Shown: one piece after another, positions 36,440 through 49,014 of the stretch
How positions within the stretch are numbered: position 1 is the stretch's first letter
Layout of the letters: each line of letters begins with the position of its first letter
NCBI RefSeq assembly: GCF_021917145.1
Contig: NC_061070.1
Location: 8,294,743 to 8,358,742, forward strand
Length of the DNA: 64,000 nt
Reading direction: 5' to 3'
From: Hypomesus transpacificus
Taxonomy: Eukaryota > Chordata > Actinopteri > Osmeriformes > Osmeridae
Translations under genes and position numbers: made by a program
The notes under the pieces: generated by a model
The model's database searches: none
What the model was told of the DNA's origin: nothing
Seen by the model: the letters and a program-made list of their open reading frames with translations, nothing else

Positions 36440-37615
36440 GGCCAAACCTTATCTCAGGGGGTGGACACCGATCTGCGCATGGGGTGGCACTGGGTATTCC
36501 TCTTGTGGGTGTCTGGATGGAACGTGCACTGATTAGCGCACAAGCTACAGATGCCTTGAAATGCAGAAGATCCTTGTTTTCCAAACCAGACATTCTGTAG
36601 AGGTACCAGGCAACAGTGGTCACATCCAAGAAGTGAAACCTGACATTCTGTAGAGGTGCCAGGCAACAGTGGTCACATCCAAGAAGTGAAAGAAGACTCG
36701 GATGTACCACCATTTGTTTTGCAGCTGAGAGGATACATTGTGACACACTGATCCATGAGATCTACTCCTCCCAGACGCTGATTGTACAGTTTAGAAGAAA
36801 ACGGCCTTTGGATGTTGAGAGTCTTATTATCTTTCTTGCTCCATGTCTGGGCCTAATCTGGTGGGGACTGGCCAATGCAAGAAGAGACCACGCGGATCAC
36901 TGAACTATCAAGCCAATGTGCGACTGAGCTTTTCACCGATGCTGACAACAGAGCAAGCTCCTCTTCCTTCTGTTATGAGTTGCTTTTCGCTCTTCAGCTT
37001 CAGTTGCGCTCCATGCAGCCTGTCGATTCTGCATGTGCCAGTGTCATAGATGCCCTGTTGTTGCAATGCCTGAGTGAGTGGAATGGTGGAGAAGAAGTTG
37101 TCAAGGAACATGTGATTCTGTAAATGTAATGAAATGTAAATGTGATTATTTTGCTGTACTTCATCACAGAGGCGCATGACTACTTCTGCATTCATTGCCA
37201 ACTGACTGACCTGAGCCTGCCCAGCTAAACCCTGATACCCTTCAAAACTATATGTATCCAGAGGACCCTGCTCTCACCCACACTTTCACACCCCAACGTT
37301 TGGGTTTTGGGGGATAAACAGCCTGAGAGACAGGCAGCCCTTGAAGGGAATAATCTGCTCATCAATTGATAACAATTATTCTGGATAGACTGCTGAATGG
37401 AAGGTTTTCTTGAGTGCATCTAACACTGGTCTGATTTTGAAGAACATATCAGCATTTTCTGTCTCCTGTGTGTAATTATTAACAAAGTGAATGCACCTTA
37501 GAATCTGCTCAAATCTGTTCACTGGCATGGCATTTGCTATCAAATCACGATGAAAGCCCATCCTCTGATGACCAGTACATTCCTGATCTTGGGTATTGAG
37601 GTATGACATTACCAT
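36440..37615 (-). pseudogene. piggyBac transposase remnant 3 (minus strand)
   Basis: On the minus strand, motifs appear in order: MPVNRFEQILRCIHFVNN (about 37510), a PFKGCLSLRQFIP-like region near 37325 (in pieces), FLDNFFSTIPLTQALQQQGI (about 37080), RIDRLHGAQLKLKSEKQL (about 37010), GGVDLMDQCV (about 36775) and KWWYIRVFFHFLD (about 36710, shifted frame). The DNFFS and VDLMDQ segments correspond to the second and third catalytic regions. Indels and a 53-bp local duplication (36591-36643 repeated at 36644-36696) break it. It is a different lineage from remnants 1 and 2 (PGBD-like RLHGAQ motif). Confidence 0.88.
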
Positions 37616-37619
37616 ATTT

Positions 37620-40600
37620 ATTCCTAGAAATGTCTTAATTTCATTTTTAGTTTTAGATTTTATTTTTTTGGAGTACTTCCTTTGATGTTACCAAATGTTA
37701 TTTTCCTGCGAGGGTCTACTTCTATAGAAGGATTGACAAGATATTCAGTTTTGACACTCATCTTGGATTTGAGAAAATGTTGTTCCACTTAAAACAACTG
37801 GCCAATGGGTTGCAATGTATGGGATGATGCAACAGTGTCCACTGGAGTGGCTGAGGTGCAACTAGACCATCAATTCATGCATATACAAGAAAAAGCGTTT
37901 TGAATAGCTATCCACTGTGACCACTATACATGAAAGGGTTATGCAAGGAGCACACAATGCCTTGCCTTACTACTGGGCAACACTAGAGCATTTTCTGAGG
38001 TCATGCCCTCATTTGACATTTTATCAAAAGTCCTGGGATCTCCCCGTCTTTTGTGGCTGAGAAGCTTTTTGTGATTTTTATGAGTGCTGTTGTTTGCAGG
38101 ACTACAAGAGTTTGATTTAATGTGAAAACTGAAAGGAAGAAAATGGAAACCGCCACAACCTTACCTTATTAATGTGCAATACAAGGTTTTGACCACCACA
38201 CAGCGATCACACTGTTAAAGCACTATACTCCAAACCTGCATCATTAGAGTAAGGGTTATGGTGGTCTTTAGAATTTAACTTTCCTTTTGAGGCTGTTCCC
38301 AAACCATAACTTGATTTTATTTATTTATGTATTTTGTATTATAGTTTGATCCTAACAAACTATGGGCCACACTGACAGTCAAGGTAGTTACAAAAATACA
38401 CCAGTAGATGGACTCATTGTTCTGTGACCAGCCGAAAACCTCTTTACCCGGTGATGAAACGTGTTTAAATATTGACAGAGTATTTCAAAAGTGCATCTCT
38501 ATCTTTTCCGCTCTTTCAGAGTTCAAAGCAAACACTTGAAATACTCCACCAATATTGATAAATGGTTACAGAACCCCTACATTGCTTCATTGATTACCAG
38601 GTAAACTGCAAGCAAGCGTACCTGGTATTTTTTAAATGTGCTGAGTGCTCACATGGTTCACAATTGCCCTCTATCAACCACCATCTAAAATGTATTGCAA
38701 AGGACCAGTTAATCAGATACCATTAGCACCCCTTCTAGGTTTTATGCCATCAACACAATTCCATTTCCACAGCAGGGACAGAGCAGGACCTCCTGGTGTT
38801 TTCCCATGCTCTGTGTTTCCTGTGCAGACAACTGAACCAGGCTTATCCCTCTGATGCCCTTCTTTTCCCATTCTCTTCCGTAGACAGATATCCACAGCAT
38901 GGGAATTGGCCACCCTGCTGTGCTGAGAAGGCTCATATCTCAATCCTGCTGATGCTAACTCCAGACTGCTGAACCCCCCTCTGTGACACAGCAGTGATGG
39001 GCAAATCAAAGCAGTTACGTCCTCTTCAGTCTTGCCGTGGAACATGTCAGGTAATAGTCTTGTTACAGTAAATATTAATAAGGACTAATTATATATCAGA
39101 CTATAACAAGTACCTGACAAATAATTTACTTGTTTTGGGGTTTGTAGTGAAAAGAATAAGCAACTTCAGTTGCAGAAATTATAAAAAAGCCTTGTATGAA
39201 TATAAGTTTTACCTCAAAAGTCAACATTAGAAAACATGGTACAATGTTGTTAAAATGCATTCAGGGATTCCACAGATCCTCTCTCATCTATTTTGCTGCT
39301 CTTTCACGTCCATATTGACCCTACCCCTCTGGGTGTTGTGTGTCCAGATCCCTTAAGCCATAAATCCTATTAGTCAAGGATTCTTGGGAGCATTAAATGT
39401 AATTTTCCTATTTTCCATGGCTTGAATCATCACTTCACAAAATCTCTTCATTTTGTCTATATCAACTAGTATTCTCTGAATATTTACTTGGTGAAATGCA
39501 ACAGTGGAAATGTAAGTTATAGTAGAAGACTTTTTAAAAACATTACATTTTAGAGTAAATATATGGATATCCGAATGTTATTGTTTTCTCTGTTCTTTAT
39601 CTGAAAGCGTTTGATGCCATTTTGTTGCCACCAGCAGTGCAAATTGGCTGCCCAGGCGATAAGAGAGAGCAGCTCTTTAATCTCTCACTCTTCTTGCTTG
39701 TTGTGACATTTTTCTCTCCGCCACCTCAGGCTCATGCCCCGGTGCAAACTGGACCTGGCAGGGCTAGCCCCCCCCACCCTGACCCCTCTAAGGTTTGGAT
39801 GGAGGGAAGACAGAAGTTCAGGCCCCTCGGTCAGAGGTCATATCACTCTCTGGGGGGAGGTGGTACCTGTTGTTTGTGTGTGTGAACCATGAGTTACACT
39901 GCAATCTGCAAGTTTTTTTTGGTTTGGTGTGTCATTAGGAGGAAGTGTCTGTGTGTAAAAGAAAGAGATTCCAGGACTTTCAAGACCAGACATGTATTAA
40001 ATCAGGCGATCCTGATATTGTAAACGAGATTTGAAACGCACAGCCCAAAGGGATTAGAGTGGGGTCAGTGCTACCGTAATGTAAAGCTTTAGACTGCCTC
40101 TGAGGTGGTCCCGATCAACTGGAGTATGAGAGTCATTACTGTATCCTTGTGGACTCAGATCTCCTGGCTGCTGTGTGAACCTCAGGACCAGGACATCCAG
40201 GTCCCCCAGGTTAAGCACGGTATTATCCACAGATCCCACCCACCAGAACAGGATTAATCCACATTTTCACAATGATTCTCTTTCATCTATGCTCCCACTG
40301 CAGAATTGCTCTCGACTCAGTGCGTAGATAGTGTCACAGGTGTGTCTGGTGTTTGGGCTATGAAACAGCCAAATATGGTTTCCCACAGACCAACATTGTG
40401 CTGTGTAAGCAGGTGTAGCCCCCTCAGAATGATTTTAGGTCAGTGGCATGTTTTCTACCGAGGATTAAGTGAGGCATATCCGTGATCTGTGAACATCTGT
40501 TCATACAAAAAACTGCTGCCTGGTGTGAATTATCAGTGTCCGTTAAAGTACCTTTACAGTAAATATTGGTAACCACTCATACAATAGATCGTTTGAAGTC

Positions 40601-41950
40601 ATAAGTCTTTCAAAAGAGTAAAAGGCAGGCTATCAAGACACCGCTCTGATCCAATCACTGCTACAGTCCTTTATTTACTGTAAATGAAGGGCTCTGCATA
40701 TTCATTGTCAAGGATCAAATCACCCTTTATTAAACTGAGAGGGGCATCCTTTTGAACCGAGGCAGAGGATTGTGCTCCAAAGTTTTAGGCAAGGCTACCT
40801 ATAATGAGTGTTTTACTCCCTAGCCAGTATGTGCCAGACCCACTAAGTTTGATGACTGTGTAGTTGATGAGAGGGTGTTACTCAGCATGCCAGTCTTGGC
40901 CCCAGTCAGCCCCCAGGGGTCATTCCAGGAGGGGGGAGTTCTGATTGCAATCATTATTTCATAAATAAGATGTCAACAAGGTGTTTCCTTGACACTTTAT
41001 TGGTTAAAAAGAGGAAGGTGCAGAAATTAACTACCCCCTCCTCAATGGTGCCCCTAATCTCCTCTTTCACTTCCCATCTCATCTAGAGGGCTTGGGCTTG
41101 GCTACCATGTGCTACTGTTGGGCCTGGCACTTTCTATTTGCAGGTTGGGTGGGTATCCTGGCACGCATTTGTTTATAAAAACCACTTGTTTGGGCACAAT
41201 ACTTGAACTAACTTCTATTGAGGGAACAGTGTGAATCCGTGCAAAGCCTTTTCCCAAAGTCCTTTTGAAGGCGACGGCCCATTGAGCGCGGAGGAGAAGG
41301 GATTAGTTTCCTCAGCAGTGGCGCATTTCCGAGAGAGCTGATTAGCTCGGCATTCATTGTTAAATCGAGCAAAGAAAGGCCCTAGAGGAGTGAAAGGATC
41401 CAAATAGTTGGACCCAGGAATAAAACAGCCGCAGGAAGCCCAGCACAGGCAACACCAAGTTTTCCCAACATTTCTTCCTCTCTTCTTCTGAGGAGGGGCA
41501 GTGTAAAAAAGGAGATTAGCATACAAAATTAGAGGCAGGATGATTTTAAGGGCGACTTGCTTAATGCCGCCCCCACCTTCCAACCTCTGTCTCGACAAAG
41601 TTAATTAAACTAGTATTAAACAGGGAAGAAACACTGGGGAGTTAGGGGGCTCTTTGAGGATTACCATGATGAGGGGTAGAAAGGGAGGTATTTGTAGAGG
41701 CGAAATTGAGAATGGTGGAAAGGAAGGAAGACAATAATGAGAAGTTTTCTCATGTTGTTACTTGGCCCAGGGCTATCACATCCCCAAGTGAACAATACTT
41801 AAAAGCCAGGTTGTGTGCACTGCAGACTGTTGATGGAATTCACAAATATAGAAACACATTTTATTGCTGTTTTTGCACTGTTATTATGTGTTAGTCACTT
41901 TGGCTTATGTCTGTAAAATAGAAAAAGAATATATGAAAAAAAAGATTGTA
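37620..41950. other. 4.3-kb gene-poor interval 3' of wnt8b
   Basis: No protein-coding exon or named repeat could be supported in this interval. Sequence complexity is normal and there are few tandem repeats, in contrast to the repeat-rich DNA to the left. The part from about 41215 to 41640 is GC-richer, with ATTAGC and TTAATTAAAC homeodomain-type sites, and is the best candidate for a conserved regulatory element of wnt8b. This is inference from position and composition only. Confidence 0.35.
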
Positions 41951-42066
41951 GATTATACGTCTTTAATTACAAACATTTTTATAAAACAGTCATACACGTA
42001 GCTAAGAAAAAAGAAAAACTAGGAAAACTTGTGCAATAAATTAAAAATGTACAGAACAAAGTGCTT

Positions 42067-42072
42067 CATTTA
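42067..42072 (-). terminator. Candidate wnt8b polyadenylation signal
   Basis: TTTATT on the plus strand is AATAAA on the coding strand, about 525 bp after the stop codon. It is in AT-rich 3' sequence, and other AATAAA-like sites lie nearby, so the site actually used is uncertain. Confidence 0.35.
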
Positions 42073-42104
42073 TTTACAATTAAATACATCCTCTGGGAAG
42101 AAGT

Positions 42105-42240
42105 TTGGGAGTCAGGTGGCTGAGTAATCTGAAGGTTGCCAGTTTGATTCCCGGCCATGCCAAATGATGTTGGGCATAGCCCTTCACCCTACTTGCCTCA
42201 GGGGAATGTCCCTGTACTTTGATCCCTCCCTAGAAATGTT
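42105..42240 (+). mobile_element. SINE fragment in wnt8b 3' region
   Basis: Starts GGGAGTCAGGTGGCTGAGTA, continues GGTTGCCAGTTTGATTCCCG (B-box-like), then GCCAAATGATGTTGGGCATA and TCCCTGTACTT. The same order of blocks, inverted, is at 13180-13370. No tail or target duplication was identified. Confidence 0.65.
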
Positions 42241-42595
42241 TATCTGTCTATGGAAAGGCGGAATTAATTTGTCATATGTCTCAGGAATAGATGTTCATCA
42301 GTGGTAAGTTTATCAGTGGAAATAATGAGAATAAATAAAACCAAAAAACCTCTGAAAATATAAATTGAGGAAATGTACAAAAATATACGTTTAAATATAT
42401 TTATACCGTAAATTCTAAACTCTAAAAGCATCCCATCCTTTTATCTATTATGTAGACTTGCAGACAAACTGAAACACCTTTCTCCATCTCTGACCTTTTA
42501 TAAGAACACTGACCTTGTCCAATTTAGACTTTCAAATGTTTGTTTCTGAGCACATTGACTGCTGATGTGGCAGTGATAACACTGCACAGCACTGC

Positions 42596-45500
42596 TCAGT
42601 GCTTCTTTCTCAGCCGAAGGTTCTTCCTGCGACTGCCGGCGCTCTCATTCTTGCCCCTTTGGCCCCCCTTCTTCACGCAGAAATATTTGGTCACTGTCTT
42701 CCGGCACTGCTCACACTTCACCGCGCAACACCAGTGGAACTTACAGTTACAGCTCGAAACCATCTCTGCTTTGCGCTCCTCTACGGCCAGACCACACTCC
42801 CCACACAGCCTCTTGCAGCTGCGCTTCTCCCACTTGCTCAGGCTCTTGCCCTTCTTCAGACACTCACGCCCCTCTGTGCCTGGCAGGCCCAGGGTGCGGT
42901 TCTCCAGGCAGTAGTCAGGAGAGTCCTCCAGGTGGACCAGCTCCTTGCGGGAAATGGAGCTGAAGGTCTCAGCAATGGCCCCCCGGCTGGCTGCGCTGTT
43001 CCCGGCCCCCCTGAGGAGGTCCACCTTGAAGGCCCGGTGGTACTTCTCCTTCAGGTAGTTGCCCACCTCCCTGAACTCTGGCAGCTGCAGCCAGCAGGTC
43101 TGAGTGGTGCAGCTCCCTGAGACACCGTGACATTTACACGTACGCTGCATGGTCCCTTTCACAGCCTGAGAGAAAGACAGAGTGATAGAGAGAGCAAAAG
43201 AGACGAGAAGAAAAATTGAAAAATGTTCATAGTTTTATTTTCCATTTCATGCTATTGTAAGACTGTGTGTGTGAGTGCATGTGTGTGTGTGTGCCTCTCA
43301 ATTGATGTGTTGTCAAATTGAACCATTGTAAACCAAGCCTCCCCACTTGACAAAAAAATTGTAAATGAAAACACTGAAGAAAAAAGGAGTTCAGAGTTCA
43401 TCCAAGAGTTTTTGTCCGTTTCGTTCTCTCTTAGTATTTCCTGACTTTACTCCACACAAACAGCTGTCGGTTGAAAAGGAAGGTTTTTTTTATTCACAGA
43501 AGGGAAGCCCTTTCGTTGGAGGTGAAAGTTGACATTGAGTCTCATTGTCCCTCCGAAGAAATAGGAGTATTTATTTAACGTGACCATTATCAACATGTTT
43601 TCTGCTGAGAAAAGACCCAATGAAGAACCCTACTGAGAGGAGAAATTAAAAAGGACTTTTTCTCTTTTTTCTCTCTTGTATTTTTTCAGTTACAATAATG
43701 CTCCAGGTGGCATGGGGATCCTGAGTCGTGACAGACGGGAGCGCAAGCAGGGGGGTAAACAATGAGCACTTCAGCTGCACGCCTGTGGTCCCCACAGAAT
43801 CCCCGGGGCAAAACAAAGACCAACATAAATGTAGGATCCTTATTGCAAGAATAAAACTAAACACTTATTTAAGGAGCAGAATAATTTAGAACTCTGTGAA
43901 ATGTGTGGCTCCCCAGGCGCTCTAATTAAGCTTGCACCAGTGATCCTGCGATTCTTGTGTTGAGGTCTTGTCAAGAAGGACATTCAACAGAAGTAAATAG
44001 GCCCTTCTGGTACAACGAACACACTGTTATTATTGGGGACAAGTGGCACATCACTTATCGGGACCTGAAAGGCACACTTGGGTGGTACACTCGCTGTAAT
44101 TCTGAACAGGAAAAGAAAAAAATGATTCAAAAGGTACTTTACATTGAGAGGTATGTTGGGGGCCGAAAGAGATTCTCAGATCGCAGACTTAGACCTTGAA
44201 CTACAAGACCTCCCTACTACTTCTGCAGTCTTGATGATTAATTCCTCTGAACATTATCTATGGTTTGAGAGAAACAGGTTTGGCCCTAAAATGTGTATTT
44301 GACGTCAAATATGATATAAGCCAGAATTAGTCAATGTATATAGAAGCTTGTTTGACCATCTCTAGTCACAATGTGCTAAAACTCACTGTACCTCTGGGGT
44401 CACACAGAGCTGTGTTGTGACATATGTGTACAGTACCTTGCGCCCAGCCTCGTTGTTGTGCAAGTTCATGGCTGCCCGTGCATCCTGGCCAGTCTCTAGT
44501 GCGTCAACAAACTGTTTGGAGATTGCCTCACCGAAGCCCAAATTATCACTGCAACCTCCCCATAGCCAGCCATGGCCTCCTATGGCAGATGGGGAAAACC
44601 TTCAAGTTATTTGCATTCCCTAGGTGACTTTCAATTTGTGACTTGAACACACATTTCTTGATAAAGGTTTGTCCAAATTTGACTAATTTGTGTCTTTACC
44701 TTGAATTAAGACTAAGAAACAAGTGCCTTCTTGTCTTACCTCGCTGTCCATTTCTGGTATCGTCACAGCCACAATTGTCAAAGTCCCCAAGACTACAGTT
44801 CCTGGTGAGGGTATACATGACTCCAGCTGAACTAATAGCATGGACAAAAGCTGTCTCACGGTTTGCTGTGGATGGAGAGGCCCAACAATAATCATTTCAT
44901 ATCCTTTAAACCTGATTAATCATTTAATGGCAGAACAGGGGCATTCTGTCTTTGATTGCTGTGTCAGTTTTGCTATTCATTGCATGTTCCCATCTTACCC
45001 ATGCTGAAAATGTAGTGAGGGCACCAATCCTTTTGAACAACAAAATCTTCACTGAATAAAGCCCTCCCCCACTGCCCCTGTGACCCAAACCCTCATCTTT
45101 CGAGTGGGCTTCCATTTCAACCTCTCTCGGCCTCACAATATCCTTTATCTGCTATTTCTAGCCCGGTCATTAACACATTGGGTCTAATTGCCTTGGCAAT
45201 GCCTTGTTTTTAAAGGGCCTTAACAGTAGGGGAGAAACAGTAGGATGTTGTGAATTGGATTAGTGTGTTTGTTTTGGCTGGAGCGACCGTGGTCACACTG
45301 TAACCCATCACAAGTGAGAAGTCAAACACCAACTCTCTCTCTAACCGTTGAGGAGGAGACAGCTCTATCTGGGATTAGCTCTTCTGAGCAAAAGTAACAC
45401 TGGTAGTCTAACACTAAAATTCAGTAGCAAATTCACCTTTTCTTGCATATCTCTCTAACTGAAAATGATGAAGAGACTAGAAAACAGTAATTCCATAATT

Positions 45501-47025
45501 TAACCCAATGAAGTCAAATCTACTATGTTGTAGAGTAAGCGCCACAGCGCTTCTGGTCTTACCGCTGCGCAGACTGCTGTGGGTGGATAACTGCAATGCC
45601 CTCTCTGGGCAGTTCCAGCGATCCCAGGCAAACTGGTACTTGCACTCCTCAATGCCACTCTGGGCCCCTGCCGCAACACTGCTGGAGTAGATTAGATAGG
45701 CCTGGGAAAGCAGACAGGAGTGGAATGTGTCACTACACCATCATGGTTAAACAAAAGCCCTGTGATACATATAGTAGGATATTCCCCAAATATCAGACAC
45801 ATTTTGTTTGTCTGTTTTCTTTACTATAACATTCTAAGAGTATAATCGGTCATAGCAATTTGGTACAGATGAAAAGTTGTCCAAAAATTAAGCCCTGCTT
45901 GAAAAGATAAGAAAACAATCTTTTTTTTTTTTTTTTACAGTAGAACAAAACACAACAAAGCAAAAAGACAAAAAATGATTTCAAATCCGATTAGACCAAA
46001 CATTATCCTACTTTCTGAACCTGATTCCCAACCCTGAATTGAAGGTCCAAGCCCTCTTTACAAGTTCACCCTCTCCACTTGTCTCTCACTACCCTCTCGG
46101 CTCCTTTTTCAGACTGCGTGAATGATACATACTAATACGTCTCAAGTGGTCTTTGGAGAAAGTGAGGTACCACCTCTCTCACAGGGGTCTGGCTCGTTAA
46201 TGATGGCCACCCACCACATCTCTGCCCGCCCTTGCCTTCAAACATACACTCAACCCCAAGCTCAGGGACACACAGCGCTTCTGAAGGATGTCCAGTGTGT
46301 GAGAGCTAGAGCATAATTTCCCAAGCACCAAAAATCATTCGTACATTTCCAGGATTGGTTCTTTTTGGCTTACCATAATAAACATGGAGGAATATTAATA
46401 CTTTAGGGAACTAACTATCTAATAACTATCTAAGACACGCAAACCAAATGCATGTATGGGGGTGTTTTAGTAGACATCTTCAGAAAAAAGTTGACTTTTT
46501 ATTTTGGGTCAGGGTAGGAGATCAAAAGAATGTTGGCTTACCTTGGGTCCAGTCATCAAAAAATTATTCACTGACCTGGAAGAGAAGACGGCTTATTAAC
46601 TCAGAGAAACTAAGTGTCTTTCACAAGGCGGAGAAATTCCTCCCTGCCTTCTGCATCTAAGCTAACACCTCTCATTAGTGCACAAGCTTTATAACCTGTC
46701 AAAAAAACTCAATAGACACCAAAAAAATAAACTGTTGAATTGTACAATAATACTTTTAAACTCTTGAATAAGAACAGAAACAACCTACAGGCACCAAGAA
46801 ATATTCTCAACATACCCCAAATTATTCAGTGGGCATTTCATTCATTATTTCCCCAAACAAGTAAATTAAGATTAATTTTAACATTAACTCAACATTGATG
46901 GTTATGGAAAAACTCCTGCTCCTGTTTGAATGAAACAAAATTGATCAAACTTACCAACTGCAGCAGGATCTCATGTGAGCCATCAAAATTAAAATGTAAT
47001 AGAAGGCCTCCAAATGCATGAACAT
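42596..47025 (-). CDS. wnt8b: Wnt-8b secreted signalling protein, six exons
   Basis: Secreted lipid-modified glycoprotein ligand of Frizzled/LRP receptors that patterns the forebrain and hypothalamus through beta-catenin. Exons (minus): 46955-47025, 46542-46575, 45563-45701, 44740-44865, 44437-44579 and 42596-43165. Phases agree and give 360 residues, against 351 in human. The start ([15 protein letters not shown]) matches the position of the human initiator and opens a hydrophobic signal peptide that ends near CCSW. Diagnostic segments are [39 protein letters not shown], and [16 protein letters not shown], which carries the acylated Ser. The Cys-rich C-terminal half ends in a basic tail ([11 protein letters not shown]). 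No lesions were seen. The Wnt8b rather than Wnt8a call rests on [16 protein letters not shown] and on linkage to scd and hif1an. Confidence 0.97.
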
Positions 47026-48670
47026 CCTGACAGGTGACTGGCAGTAGTTCTCTAACTTTGAAAAGCCGACAGACAGTGCGACGGTGGAGAGGATACAGAG
47101 CTACCTACATACAGGACTCAACTCAGGCAGCCAAGGTTCTCATGTGGGATTCGAGGGGGCTCTGAAATGGAGCCACTCTCATCCCAACAAGAGATTATCT
47201 GCTTAATTAAAGATTTTCCCCTTCTTACTCCCTCAGCCAATCAGAACTTCTGCACCAAGGAGAGATTGAAATGATCAAAAGGGCGCCCTGAGCCTATAGC
47301 TGAGAAGAGCTCTTTGCTCCCGCTAAGCAATGGTTAGAGCCGACTAAATTAATATGAAATCAGAACACATTGACTGATCTGTCGAGTTTTGAGCACTTAC
47401 AGTTAATACTTCACGTAAAGAGTTTGATACAGTTAACTGATCTATGTCCACGGATTAGTCTACTGTTGTTATCTTTTGGAAACAAATATTTAATGGAATT
47501 TATATTAGCTTGTAAGGATTCCAGTGTGTGGGTCTACTCTTGAGGAAATTATCCTGGTTTATCAAAGAGCCAGTTTGGGAAGAATGCATTCGATGTTTAT
47601 GTTGAAAAAGTTGAACAGTTCTGCCAGTATTTTGACTGAATGTAGCCTAGGCCTACTGCAGAAACCACTTATGTTGGGAAGAGAATGGCCTACACTTTTA
47701 ATGTTTTTTTTGTTGTGTTTTTTTGTTACAACCTATGTAGTGTAATCAAGTGATACCGCATGTCCCCCGTAACCTAGTATTTAAAGTCGTGTCTGTGATT
47801 GTTTCGGGATATTTATTGAAACAAATCCGTTGAAATCGAGTCGACATATGATGGCGATAATTCATAGGCCCACATATTTAGAAATCACTAGAGTGGGTGC
47901 TAACTTTTAGTCTGTGAATAGGCAAATTACATATCTGACATATGACAAATCTCAACATGACAAAATGTGCATGAAGAAAAAAATCACGAAGCTTAATAGA
48001 TCGAGTTTACAATAAATGGCCAAATGATTGAGTTCCAAAGGCTTTATTTTACTGCTCAAAAGTGGAAGGTCTGTAAGATTAAACTGCTAAGATTCTTCAA
48101 CCCATTTTGACCAGCACATTTATATCGACACACGTTTATGTAATAAAATTAGTAGGCTAGTTGGCCTCCTCAATAGGCAAACGCATCAACTAACTTATTT
48201 AATTTGGGCTAAACACTACGAAGGATAACTTAACACTTTAATTGCACCAAATAAATACGCTAACATCTCCGTTAAATGTGGGGTATTTCAGAATGGACAA
48301 TCATAAAATAAAGGATTTGGGGATCCAAAGAGATTAGTATCCGAGACATTGATACAATTTAGCATTTGCATCACTGATCCATCTTTTCGGGTTATAGCCA
48401 CTATGACCCTGTCGACCCTTTGCTAAAACCCTTTCCGTTGACAGTCGTGGCCTATCTTATTGTGTGCAAATTAGTTTTTGAAAATGGTGATTTCCACGGT
48501 TGGAGGGATGTTTTTGGATGGTTAGAATTTTTTTTTAAAGCTAGATTTATGCGTGTGCTATGAGTTGCCTTGATAAAACATAGGCTATGCTTTGTGCATT
48601 CAGTGAGTGTAGCCTTAGCTTCACACAACCAAAAATTCAGCAAATCAACTGCGCAAGTGCCATGGTCTTT
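47026..48670. other. wnt8b upstream region, no recognised feature
   Basis: Probably contains the wnt8b promoter on its left side. A compact run at about 47100-47340 has balanced composition and could be 5' UTR or promoter, but no core promoter element stands out. Confidence 0.3.
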
Positions 48671-48673
48671 ATG

Positions 48674-48900
48674 TGTGGAGTTTGCGTGTTCTCCCTGTTC
48701 TTACATGGATTTCCTCCAATAATTAACCCAACTTAAAAACATAAAGAACAGATCGCTCTCTTGCCGATGTCCCAGGCTGACCAGGACGTGAGTGATCGCC
48801 TTGAAATGGCTGATCACTGCTTCTGGTTGCCCGCGGAGGAAGGGTAACAGGGTGTGAGAAAAGAAGTGAGGGAATTTCATAGGCCGATCGGTAGGCTACA
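48674..48900 (+). mobile_element. SINE-like interspersed repeat copy (paired with 58090-58380)
   Basis: Contains GTGGAGTTTGCGTGTTCTCC and then, at about 48790-48850, TGGCTGATCACTGCTTCTGG and GCGGAGGAAGGGTAACAGG. The latter blocks recur at about 58285-58330 (TGATCACTGCTCCTGG, CGAGGAAGGACAACAGG). Both copies are followed by GT-rich tails. No pol III head could be delimited. Confidence 0.5.
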
Positions 48901-48921
48901 CGGTCGGTGGACACTCGACCA

Positions 48922-48932
48922 TGTGTGTGTGA

Positions 48933-48971
<39 letters not shown>

Positions 48972-48981
48972 CGTGCGTGTA

Positions 48982-49014
<33 letters not shown>
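48922..49014. repeat. (GT)n microsatellite
   Basis: About 93 bp of GT repeats with occasional T, C and A interruptions. It follows directly on the SINE-like repeat and may be its tail. Confidence 0.95.

Noticed and set aside
36843-37123. Plus-strand frames opposite piggyBac remnant 3
   Set aside because: Antisense shadows; the minus strand carries the recognisable transposase motifs.
42599-43120. Long plus-strand open frames of 124-173 codons opposite wnt8b exon 6
   Set aside because: Antisense shadows of a GC-rich coding exon, with no motif of their own.
43957-44199. 80-codon plus-strand frame in a wnt8b intron
   Set aside because: No homology recognised, and composition is that of intron sequence.
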